A stretch of DNA of 64,000 nucleotides from Caballeronia choica (GTDB lineage: Bacteria > Pseudomonadota > Gammaproteobacteria > Burkholderiales > Burkholderiaceae), in the NCBI RefSeq assembly GCF_001544535.1, contig NZ_FCON02000027.1:1-64000 (forward strand), in the 5' to 3' direction. Shown here in pieces: positions 36,821 to 43,975 of this stretch. Every line of letters begins with the position of its first letter. Position 1 is the first letter of the stretch. The notes beneath the pieces are model-generated. The model was not told where the DNA came from. It worked only from the letters and a program-made list of their open reading frames with translations, and did not search any database. The position numbers and the translations under genes are program-made.

Positions 36821-37399
36821 ATGCGTGTCGCGATGATGCTATACGCGGGGTTCCAGCTACTCGAAGTGAGCGGTCCGATGGATGTGTTTCAGGAAGCAAA
36901 CCGTCTGTGGGGCGGAGCGTTCTATGAACAGCATCTCGTCGGGCCGTCGCCTGGACCTGTCTTGTGCTCGAACGGCACGGCGGTGGGCACGACCGAGTGC
37001 CTGCTGGATGTGCTCGCGCCATTCGACATTGTCGTTGTCCCCGGTTCTCCGGTCGTCGGTTCGAGGCGTGAACATGGGGAACTGGTGGATTGGCTCGGCG
37101 CTGCGGGACGCAACACGCGAAAGCTCGCGTCGGTGTCCAACGGTGCTTTCCTGCTCGCGCGCGCCGGACTTGCCGACCATCGCTGGCTAGCCACGCACTG
37201 GCGCGACGCGCAACGCCTCGCAACCGAGTATCCATCGGTGCACGTCGTGACCAAACCAGGCTGCGTGAAGGACGGCAAGCTGTACTCGGCGGTCGGCGCG
37301 AGTGCGGGCATCCATCTTGCCTTGGCACTGGTCAGGGAAGATCTTGGCGACGACATCGCCGGAAGCATCGCCCGAGCCTTGTCGGCAACGCGCCATTGA
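36821..37399 (+). CDS. DJ-1/PfpI (class I amidotransferase-like) protein without DNA-binding domain
   Basis: The 192-residue protein matches the N-terminal half of GlxA-type regulators (MRVAMMLYAGFQLLEVSGPM). It has Ser rather than Cys in the elbow region (ASVSNGAFLLARAG), where the regulator at 32542 has Cys in CNGTF. Without the Cys, protease or amidase activity is unlikely; a ligand-binding or glyoxalase-like role is open. It starts 6 bp after the E1 gene, so it is cotranscribed. Its stop comes right where the AraC domain would start in a regulator, so it may be a truncated relative. Confidence 0.8.
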   Translation: MRVAMMLYAGFQLLEVSGPMDVFQEANRLWGGAFYEQHLVGPSPGPVLCSNGTAVGTTECLLDVLAPFDIVVVPGSPVVGSRREHGELVDWLGAAGRNTRKLASVSNGAFLLARAGLADHRWLATHWRDAQRLATEYPSVHVVTKPGCVKDGKLYSAVGASAGIHLALALVREDLGDDIAGSIARALSATRH

Positions 37400-37675
37400 C
37401 GTCATGGCCAGGATGCCGCCTATTTTGGCCTGCGGATGAACTCCCTGGATGGGCGCGCAGCATGGATCGTTGGCAGAATGGTCATCAGCAACCTCACAAT
37501 TCTTCCAGCAGCACATCAACAAAGTGCTGGGTGGACATGGCCAGGTACGGAGAACCCGTCGGAGCGATGGTCCATAAGCTGGTGTCGAACATACGCTGTT
37601 CTCGAATTGGAAGGGAGATCGCCCTTTAATTTCGGCCGCTGATTCCGCCGGCGCCGAACTCCATGCGAGTCAGCC

Positions 37676-39541
37676 ATGACCCAGAACCCAAACGTTGCTT
37701 CACGAGCCTTCACGAAATCGACGCATGCCAGCGAGTGGATGTCGGGCGCCGACATCATTCTGCGCGTACTTGCCGAGCAGGGCGTCGATACGCTCTTTGG
37801 ATACAGCGGCGGCGCGATCCTGCCGACGTACGACGCCGTTTTTCGCTTCAACGAAGCGCACAAGGCAGCCCCCGAACGCCAGATCAGGTTCGTTGTGCCG
37901 GCCAATGAACAGGCTGCGGGTTTCATGGCCGCGGGCTATGCTCGCGCGAGCGGAAAAGTCGGCGTATTCATGGTGACGTCCGGGCCGGGGGCAACGAATG
38001 CCGTGACGCCGATTGCCGACTGCAATGGCGATTCGGTCCCTGTCGTGCTCATATGCGGACAGGTGCCGCGTGCCGCGATTGGTTCCGATGCCTTTCAGGA
38101 GGCGCCCGTCTTCAACATCATGTCGGCCTGCGCGAAGCAGGTCTTTCTGGTAACCGACCCGGAGAAGCTGGAACAGACCCTGCGGAGCGCATTCGAAATC
38201 GCTCGCACAGGGCGTCCGGGGCCGGTTGTCGTGGATGTGCCGAAGGACATTCAGAACTGGATGGGTCCGTACCATGGACAAGGCACGTTGCAGTTTCGAG
38301 GCTATTCCGATCGACTCCGAATGATGGCGAAAGGCGCTCATCTCGACGAAAACAAGCGCGCCGAATTTTTCGATCTTCTTGCGCAAAGCAAACGGCCACT
38401 TTTGTATGTGGGCGGCGGTGTGATCGGGGCGGGCGCGACGGCCGAGTTGCGCCGGTTCAGCGAGCGCTACAGCATCCCGGTCGTGACGACGCTCATGGGT
38501 CTTGGCGCACTGCCTGCGAAACACGAACTGTGGCTTGGCATGTTGGGAATGCATGGCGCTGCCTGTGCGAACTACGCGGTCGAGGACTGCGACTTCCTGA
38601 TTGCAGTGGGTGCCCGCTTCGATGACCGCGTTGCCGGCGGTCGCCCCGACGCCTTCGCGCCGGGCGCGCGCTATGTCGCGCACATCGACATCGACGAGGC
38701 GGAGATCAACAAAGTCAAACGGGCACACTGGAGTCACGTTGGCGATGCGAAGGACACGTTGTCGTCCTTGATGGAGTCTGGGTCGGCTTCGCACTCGCCT
38801 TCGGACTGGCTTGAGCGGGTGATGGAACTGAAGCAGCGCTACGGCATGAATTACGACCGGAACAGCCCGTTGATCCAGCCGCAGTTCGTCATCGAAAAGC
38901 TCAGCGAGATTACCGGCGGCCGGGCCATCATCACTACGGGTGTCGGCCAGCATCAGATGTGGGCCGCGCAGTTTTTCGATTTCGTCGAGCCTCGAAGCTT
39001 TCTCACGTCTGGCAGCATGGGGACGATGGGCTTCGGGCTGCCTGCGGCGATCGGTGCCCAACTGGCGCGACCCGATGCCCTGGTGATCGACATCGACGGT
39101 GACGGGAGTATCCGGATGAACAGCGGCGAACTGGAGACGGCAACCACGTACGGCGTGCCCGTCAAGGTGCTGCTGCTCAACAATCTCGGTGACGGGATGA
39201 TTCGGCAGTGGCAGCGACTCTTTTACGACGGTCGACTGTGCGTGAGCGACAAGTCGCTCCACCGCAAGAATTTCGTATTGTCGGCACGGGCCGACGGGTT
39301 TGAGTTTGCCCGTCGCGTCAAAGCGGTGAGCAAGGTCGAGGACGCACTCAAGGCCTTCGTTAATTTCGACGGACCGGCTTTCCTCGAAGTGATGGTCGAC
39401 CAGAACGCTGATGTGTTTCCGATGGTGGGGCCTGGGCAAAGCTACTCGAATATGATCACCGGTCCGTTCATTCCGTCCCGGTCCGAAGGAGAAACAGAGA
39501 GTTCGGGCGTAGCACGCCAATGTGCTGCGGATATGTTCTGA
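37676..39541 (+). CDS. ilvB: Acetolactate synthase large subunit, lacking adjacent small subunit
   Basis: This 621-residue thiamine diphosphate-dependent enzyme has GADIILRVLAEQGVDTLFGY at about 22-41, the glutamate segment PANEQAAGFMAAGYARASGK, DAFQEAPV, and the cofactor motif GDGSIRMNSGELET followed by NNLGDGMIRQWQRLFYDGRL, which is typical of acetohydroxyacid synthases. In most family members the catalytic Glu is preceded by His (HEQ); here it is Asn (NEQ). It joins two 2-oxo acids after decarboxylation. The regulatory subunit ilvN is not adjacent and is absent from the window. It lies 276 bp downstream of the DJ-1 gene. Confidence 0.86.
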   Translation: MTQNPNVASRAFTKSTHASEWMSGADIILRVLAEQGVDTLFGYSGGAILPTYDAVFRFNEAHKAAPERQIRFVVPANEQAAGFMAAGYARASGKVGVFMVTSGPGATNAVTPIADCNGDSVPVVLICGQVPRAAIGSDAFQEAPVFNIMSACAKQVFLVTDPEKLEQTLRSAFEIARTGRPGPVVVDVPKDIQNWMGPYHGQGTLQFRGYSDRLRMMAKGAHLDENKRAEFFDLLAQSKRPLLYVGGGVIGAGATAELRRFSERYSIPVVTTLMGLGALPAKHELWLGMLGMHGAACANYAVEDCDFLIAVGARFDDRVAGGRPDAFAPGARYVAHIDIDEAEINKVKRAHWSHVGDAKDTLSSLMESGSASHSPSDWLERVMELKQRYGMNYDRNSPLIQPQFVIEKLSEITGGRAIITTGVGQHQMWAAQFFDFVEPRSFLTSGSMGTMGFGLPAAIGAQLARPDALVIDIDGDGSIRMNSGELETATTYGVPVKVLLLNNLGDGMIRQWQRLFYDGRLCVSDKSLHRKNFVLSARADGFEFARRVKAVSKVEDALKAFVNFDGPAFLEVMVDQNADVFPMVGPGQSYSNMITGPFIPSRSEGETESSGVARQCAADMF

Positions 39542-39621
39542 CACGCTCGCGTCACGATACGGGCCTTGGCCTGCATAACCTGCCTCGCGCGGCTCGATTT
39601 CTTGCGATCTGTCCCAATGCC

Positions 39622-39921
39622 ATGATTGACTCGAATCTGATCCATAAGGCTCTCGCGCACCCGTTTCGGCGCGAGATCCTGTTGTGGTTGAAGACGCCGG
39701 ACGAGGCCTTCGCTGAGGAGCGAGTCGATTTGGGTCATGGCGTGCCGTCGAATGCGATCCATGCGCGCAGCGGGCTATCTCAGTCGACCGTATCGGCACA
39801 TGTCGCTACGTTGATCGAGGCGGGGCTGCTTGTTCCCACTCGCGTGGGTCAATGGATATTCCTGTCGCGGAATGAAGAAGTGATACGTGCCTTTGCCGAG
39901 CAAGTCAGCTTGCATCTCTAG
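39622..39921 (+). CDS. ArsR-type winged helix regulator
   Basis: The 99-residue protein, from the ATG at 39622, contains a winged helix: IHKALAHPFRREILLWLKTP, IHARSGLSQSTVSAHVATLIEAGLLVPTRVGQW and IFLSRNEE. A longer in-frame start at 39520 would overlap the acetolactate synthase gene. No metal-binding Cys cluster is visible, so a non-metal effector or none is likely. It lies 80 bp after the acetolactate synthase gene on the same strand and may regulate that gene group. Confidence 0.76.
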   Translation: MIDSNLIHKALAHPFRREILLWLKTPDEAFAEERVDLGHGVPSNAIHARSGLSQSTVSAHVATLIEAGLLVPTRVGQWIFLSRNEEVIRAFAEQVSLHL

Positions 39922-40021
39922 TTATCGAGGAGCAAGGGTCGACCATTAAGGCGATCGGTCCACAGAATTTGCGGACCATGCCAGCTATGACGTGGCGCGC
40001 GTTGAAGCCGGAAATCACCCA

Positions 40022-40717
40022 TCAATGCTGGTGTTCCGTTTCGCCACCATGACCGCCTTCACCGCCGTGTCCCGCGGGACCAGGGCCGCCACTGTGAGCC
40101 GGTGGCGGCCCTGCTGGCGGCCCGCCATGCTGAGGCGGCGGTCCCCCGTGCTCTGCCGGCGGTCCCCCATGCTGAGGTGGTGGTCCTCCGTGCTCGGCCG
40201 GCGGACCCCCATGTTGAGGCGGCGGACCCCCATGTTGAGGCGGCGGTCCGCCATGCTGAGGTGGCGGTCCCCCGTGCTGAGGCGGCGGGACGTTGGCATG
40301 CGGAGGCGGCGCATGATGCTCCCAGCGCGGTTCATCGTGATACCACGGCCGGTTGCGGTAGTAACTGCCCCAATAGCTTCCGATGGCAAAGGTGACGATA
40401 GGAAGGCCGATCACGGTCCCGTAATTCATCACTGGAACATTGGCGCCCTGATACGGATAGCTCAGGCTGCCGCCATAGGCCCAGCCACGCAGGTCCGGCG
40501 CAGCTATGTCGCACCATGTGTAGCCTTCGACGCAGCCCATCACGGTGACCGGGACGCCGCCGGGAAGTTGCGTCACCACGGGATAGTCGGCGCCAGGGCC
40601 GGCATAGACGACCACCGGCGCGTTGGTAACGGCTTGCGACTGCGCGAACGCTGCGCCAGGCATGATCGACAGCACGGCGGCGCTCGCAAGCAATGGATTC
40701 ACAAATCGTTTGAGCAT
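40022..40717 (-). CDS. Exported SH3-domain protein with Pro/His heptapeptide repeats
   Basis: This 231-residue precursor has a signal peptide (cut after GAAFA, residue 25) and a bacterial SH3 domain at about 30-87 (VVVYAGPGADYPVVTQLPGG through GCVEGYTWCDI and GWAYGGSL). It also has a short hydrophobic segment (about 101-115), then a tail of eight PPPQHGG-type heptads (144-199) and a His/Gly-rich end. SH3 domains of this type bind cell wall; the tail looks suited to metal binding or to spanning the periplasm, which is inference. It is followed on the same strand side by a His-rich peptide gene at 40828. Confidence 0.78.
   Translation of the reverse strand: MLKRFVNPLLASAAVLSIMPGAAFAQSQAVTNAPVVVYAGPGADYPVVTQLPGGVPVTVMGCVEGYTWCDIAAPDLRGWAYGGSLSYPYQGANVPVMNYGTVIGLPIVTFAIGSYWGSYYRNRPWYHDEPRWEHHAPPPHANVPPPQHGGPPPQHGGPPPQHGGPPPQHGGPPAEHGGPPPQHGGPPAEHGGPPPQHGGPPAGPPPAHSGGPGPAGHGGEGGHGGETEHQH
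40121..40288 (-). repeat. Eight 21-bp units encoding PPPQHGG/PPAEHGG
   Basis: 168 bp in eight exact-length units within the SH3-protein gene. Most units read PPPQHGG, and two read PPAEHGG. In-frame length keeps coding intact if copies are gained or lost, so copy-number variation between strains is likely. Confidence 0.85.
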
Positions 40718-40827
40718 CCAGCCTCCATTGAGACCGCTCGCTTCGACTGCTTCGTCGATCAGGTCATCGGGGAACCCCGGCTTGCTGACGGGGCCTGTTT
40801 GTTAAGACTGTCAAGACGCGAACGCAG

Positions 40828-40971
40828 TCAGTGGCAGTGCTTTTCCCAGTGGTGATGTACTTTGACCTTATGGCACTCGCGATGATGATGGTCGTAGTCG
40901 TCCGCGTAGGCTGTTCCAATTGTGCCGAGCGTCATTGCAGTTGCGATAAGCGTAAGAAAAACTCTCTTCAT
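40828..40971 (-). CDS. Small exported His-rich peptide (HHHH-motif type), copy 1
   Basis: This 47-residue precursor is below the usual ORF cut-off. A signal peptide (MKRVFLTLIATAMTLG to TAYA) is followed by a mature part of about 24 residues with 9 His and 2 Cys, ending CHKVKVHHHWEKHCH. The ATG follows a GAGGATTTC ribosome site. A paralogue at 43691 ends CHEVKVHHHWEKRCH. The His and Cys content suggests binding of a metal ion in the periplasm, which is inference. Peptides with this pattern are, to my memory, annotated as HHHH-motif proteins in Burkholderia genomes. Confidence 0.78.
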   Translation of the reverse strand: MKRVFLTLIATAMTLGTIGTAYADDYDHHHRECHKVKVHHHWEKHCH

Positions 40972-41103
40972 GAAATCCTCGTTTCGAATTGACGGTTACA
41001 ACGATGAGCACGAGCACGCGGCTCGATTTGAACCCGGTTCTAAAGGCGAGTGAAACTTGTCAGGGCTGACGGTTGAAAGCTGCTCTCCCTGTTTTTGCAA
41101 GCC

Positions 41104-41307
41104 CTACCCCCTCCCAAGCACTGCACTGAGCGGTTGAGCAAACTTCGTATACTCATGCCACACCTTGGTCTCAAGGTGCATCAAGGCTTGCTTTTCCACC
41201 CGACATGCGGGGTCGTAGAACCGCTTCATGAAATATTCCCGAAACTTGTCACGCGTGATGCATTCCCCTGTGCCCTGCAGGGTCAAGGTCGGATATTCGT
41301 CGCTCAT
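41104..41307 (-). CDS. Small protein of unknown function (67 aa)
   Basis: The 67-residue reading frame starts at 41307, preceded by a strong GGGAGTGAA ribosome site. It is soluble, helical and charged in the middle (DKFREYFMKRFYDPACRVEK), with no membrane segment or signal. I do not recognise the family. The good ribosome site and sensible composition support a real gene. Confidence 0.6.
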   Translation of the reverse strand: MSDEYPTLTLQGTGECITRDKFREYFMKRFYDPACRVEKQALMHLETKVWHEYTKFAQPLSAVLGRG

Positions 41308-41573
41308 TTCACTCCCCACTCCCGTTGATCGGGGAGGGTGCAGCAAGCAACGTGCCCGCAGGCCGACGCACGGCGCTTCATCGAAATCGACGATCCGCTA
41401 CGTCCCCAAGTCGTGGGGTAGGGATGATGCAGGAATGGTCCGTCCGCGCGAAGCGCGAAGACGGATGTATGATTACCGCGAGTTGGCGCAGCGGGTCCGT
41501 GTACCAAGCCCGGTGAATGATATGAGGGTGACACTACGGCGAGGGCCACTCCGATCAAGACCGATAACAATTC
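41308..41573. other. Intergenic region
   Basis: Between a leftward small gene and the repeat copy at 41574. It contains a perfect dyad CCCCA-AGTCG-TGGGG at 41404-41418. No gene is supported. Confidence 0.4.
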
Positions 41574-41640
41574 GAGTTCCATGTAAGCAAGCCCAATTGC
41601 ATCAAACGGTTGAAACCCACCCAAGCGCCAGCGACCTAAC
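41574..41640. repeat. Dispersed intergenic repeat, copy 2
   Basis: Second copy of the repeat at 1-76: it starts GAGTTCCAT, passes through GCATCAAACGGTTGAAACCC, and ends CCAGCGACC. Here the C-rich segment is short and interrupted. It ends 12 bp before the next gene's ATG, so it lies in that gene's promoter or leader. Confidence 0.6.
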
Positions 41641-41652
41641 CTGGAGACGGTA

Positions 41653-41925
41653 ATGCACAAAGACCTCGAAGTCGGCGATTACCTTCTGGCCATGACCGCA
41701 GAGCAGAAAAACGATTCTGCTGACCCGCCGAGCGTGACGGGTTTCAATGTCCGCGTGATCGTGACCCGGCACGACGGAACTCCGATACACGGCTCGACGC
41801 TCACAGAAAATTCCGGCGAAATGACCGGCGATCATGGGCCATTCGCCACGGTCGCGGAGGCCTTTGCTCACGGCGAAGCATGGGGGAGACATTTCGTCGC
41901 CCGCGTCCTGGGCGGCGCTGTCTGA
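41653..41925 (+). CDS. Small protein of unknown function (90 aa)
   Basis: The 90-residue protein starts at the ATG at 41653 behind CTGGAGACGG. It is soluble and mixed alpha/beta, with segment VTGFNVRVIVTRHDGTPIHG followed by a C-terminal helix FATVAEAFAHGEAWGRHFVA. I do not recognise the family. The start lies immediately after repeat copy 2. Confidence 0.62.
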   Translation: MHKDLEVGDYLLAMTAEQKNDSADPPSVTGFNVRVIVTRHDGTPIHGSTLTENSGEMTGDHGPFATVAEAFAHGEAWGRHFVARVLGGAV

Positions 41926-42094
41926 TTCGGTTGCGCGTTGTTCGTGATAGCCGAAGCCATCACATGTCACATGCGTTCCACGTTTGCCATGGCCCGTACG
42001 AGCGGAAATCCCTTCGCCGCGCCGAGGTTTCGACCCGTGTAGCGGTGCACCGGCGAGCGACTTGCGTTCTTCTCTTGAGACCGTGGAGTACCGC

Positions 42095-42436
42095 ATGAAA
42101 GGCAGTCAATTGACCGTCTACGTGGCGAACCAAAGCCACCGCATTCGTCACATGACCGTCGTCGAGTGGATTCTCGACGAGGCGAAGCAAGCCGGCGTTC
42201 AAGGCGCGACGGTGATTGACGCCACCGAAGGAATCGGCGCGCACGGCAGGTATCACGCGGCGCGGTTCTTCGAACTCGCCGACCAACCCGTGGCGGTGAC
42301 CGTGGTAGCCGACGACAGCCGGGCCGACGTGCTGCTCGACAGGCTGCGCCACGGCGGCGTCCCGTTGTTTTACACCCGCTGTCCGATCGAGTACGAACTG
42401 TTGGGCGCGGAGGGAGACGGACCACACGAATCGTGA
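42095..42436 (+). CDS. DUF190 family (PII-like) protein, copy 1
   Basis: This 113-residue protein has a ferredoxin-like fold expected from strands QLTVYVA, helix VVEWILDEAKQAGVQ, GATVIDATEGIGAHGRYH, and a C-terminal IEYELL. DUF190 belongs to the GlnB-like fold group and is often encoded beside fluoride exporters; no crcB is seen here. Trimeric small-ligand sensing is plausible but unproven. The ATG at 42095 follows GTGGAG. A paralogue follows at 42572. Confidence 0.82.
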   Translation: MKGSQLTVYVANQSHRIRHMTVVEWILDEAKQAGVQGATVIDATEGIGAHGRYHAARFFELADQPVAVTVVADDSRADVLLDRLRHGGVPLFYTRCPIEYELLGAEGDGPHES

Positions 42437-42571
42437 CGCACCGCACCATCCTGTCCCGTCGCACCGGTGCACTAGAATGAAAGTGGTGGTTCGCGTTGCC
42501 GCGACCACGCCACGCCACGCCACGCCGACGATACTTCGATCGATCCGGCGTCGGATGAGGGGAGAAGACGG

Positions 42572-42940
42572 ATGAACGGCTATCAACTGACGTTCTATAC
42601 CGAGCAGAACCGAAAACACGGTCACCGCACCGTGTGCGACTGGTTGTTGCATGAGGTGCGCCAGCTCGGCATTCATGGTGCGACCGTGATCAGTTGCGCC
42701 GAGGGCACCGGTCATGCGGGTGCGCATCACGCAGCGCACATGCTCAAGCTTGCCGACCAGCCCCTGCAGATCATACTTGCCGTCACGGAAGAGGAGGCGG
42801 AGCGAATCCTCGATCTCGTGAAGGCCGAAAACGTACACGTTTTCTATACGCGGGTTCCGATCGAATTCGGTCTGATCGGCGACGACGAGCCACCGAAGAC
42901 AAAGCGCCACTTTCCGCTCTTCGGGCGCTCTGCCCACTAA
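42572..42940 (+). CDS. DUF190 family (PII-like) protein, copy 2
   Basis: This 122-residue protein is clearly homologous to the gene 135 bp upstream: QLTFYTEQNRKHGHRTVCDW, LGIHGATVISCAEGTGHAG, HAAHMLKLADQPLQI and VFYTRVPIEFGLI align segment by segment. It has a longer charged C-terminal tail ending PLFGRSAH. Tandem duplication followed by divergence is the simple reading. The two may form mixed trimers. Confidence 0.83.
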   Translation: MNGYQLTFYTEQNRKHGHRTVCDWLLHEVRQLGIHGATVISCAEGTGHAGAHHAAHMLKLADQPLQIILAVTEEEAERILDLVKAENVHVFYTRVPIEFGLIGDDEPPKTKRHFPLFGRSAH

Positions 42941-43319
42941 GACGGGCTTTGCCTGCGTCTTCGGATTGCGTCCCGAACGTCTCGCTCTATTGGAACGCCA
43001 CACCGAATCAGCGGGCGGCCTGGTTGCCTCCCGCGCCGCGTGCGAGACGTTCGTGAATGCTGAACCTGCTCAGAACCAAGGCGGGCGACGCGTGAACGCG
43101 TCAACCCGAGAGACGGGGTGTGGATCGAGAAATTCGATCTTCCGTCCATCGGAAGCGGTGCCGGCGAAACGTCCGAAAGACCCCTGCCGCCGGGACGATC
43201 GATGTAGTGCCGGCCTCCAGGGATCGGAAGGGACTGTTTGCGCGCGGGCGGATCGTCCGGTAAGGTAGCGGGCACCAAGTCCATCCGGGCCTACTTTTAA
43301 CTTTCGCAAGGACGTCATC

Positions 43320-43595
43320 ATGAACAAACAGGAACTGATCGATGCGGTTGCTGCGCAAGCAGGCATCAGCAAAAGCGCCACCGCCGAGACGATCGACGCG
43401 GTGCTGGCCGCGGTTTCGAAGACCGTTGCCGCCGGCGACAGTGTGCAGTTGATCGGCTTCGGCACGTTCGCGAGTGGCTCTCGCGCGGCCCGCTCCGGAC
43501 GCAATCCGAAGACGGGCGAAACGATTGAGATTGCCGCCGCAAAGACCGTGAAGTTCACCGCCGGCAAGGCATTCAAGGACGCCGTCAATCAGTGA
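43320..43595 (+). CDS. HU-family DNA-binding protein
   Basis: This 91-residue histone-like protein has [20 protein letters not shown] and the DNA-gripping arm region [20 protein letters not shown], followed by [13 protein letters not shown]. It binds and bends DNA without strong sequence preference. The ATG follows CAAGGACG. It is likely one of several HU paralogues in the genome. A structured intergenic region follows. Confidence 0.93.
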   Translation: MNKQELIDAVAAQAGISKSATAETIDAVLAAVSKTVAAGDSVQLIGFGTFASGSRAARSGRNPKTGETIEIAAAKTVKFTAGKAFKDAVNQ

Positions 43596-43607
43596 GGGTG
43601 GGCGACC

Positions 43608-43675
43608 GGCGAGTGTCAGGGCGTTTAGCCTCTCGTAATATGGAGCTGGTAGGATCCCGGCTCCATTCACTCGCC
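43608..43675. other. Nested inverted repeats after the HU gene
   Basis: Outer arms GGCGAGTG (43608-43615) and CACTCGCC (43668-43675) pair perfectly. Inner arms ATGGAGC (43640-43646) and GCTCCAT (43660-43666) form a 7-bp stem. There is no U-rich tail, so this is not a textbook terminator; it could stabilise the HU messenger or act on the downstream peptide gene. Confidence 0.4.
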
Positions 43676-43690
43676 AGTAGAGATTGATCC

Positions 43691-43828
43691 ATGAAGAAGG
43701 CTGTTCTTGTCATCGTTGTTGCTGCAACCACGCTTTTTTCCGTAGCGCCGGTCTTTGCCTATGAGCACCATCATCCGGTTTGCCATGAGGTCAAGGTCCA
43801 TCACCATTGGGAAAAGCGCTGTCACTGA
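43691..43828 (+). CDS. Small exported His-rich peptide (HHHH-motif type), copy 2
   Basis: This 45-residue precursor, missed by length cut-offs, has a signal peptide (MKKAVLVIVVAATTLF through APVFA). The mature part starts YEHHHPVCHE and ends VKVHHHWEKRCH. It is a paralogue of the 40828 peptide: the last 15 residues match at 13 positions. The ATG is at 43691; a ribosome site is weak (AGAGATTGATCC). It lies between HU and repeat copy 3. Confidence 0.76.
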   Translation: MKKAVLVIVVAATTLFSVAPVFAYEHHHPVCHEVKVHHHWEKRCH

Positions 43829-43912
43829 TTTCGGATCGTAAGCATGGAGTGTGGTTCGCGGGGGCCAGGGTCAGCACCGACCCTAAGCGCTAGCGGCCAC
43901 CAACACCAACAC

Positions 43913-43975
43913 AAGTTCCATGACAGCGCAAAAGCGTCAAACGGCGTAAGCGCCCTCCCTGGTGCGCAGCGACCC
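43913..43975. repeat. Dispersed intergenic repeat, copy 3
   Basis: Third copy: AAGTTCCAT, then GCGTCAAACGGCGTAAGCGCC and CGCAGCGACC. Its left half is intergenic; its right half, read on the minus strand, supplies the last codons and stop of the monooxygenase gene ending at 43937. Confidence 0.55.

Noticed and set aside
37700-39799. 699-residue minus-strand open frame opposite acetolactate synthase
   Set aside because: Shadow frame; the plus strand has complete catalytic motifs and a sensible start.
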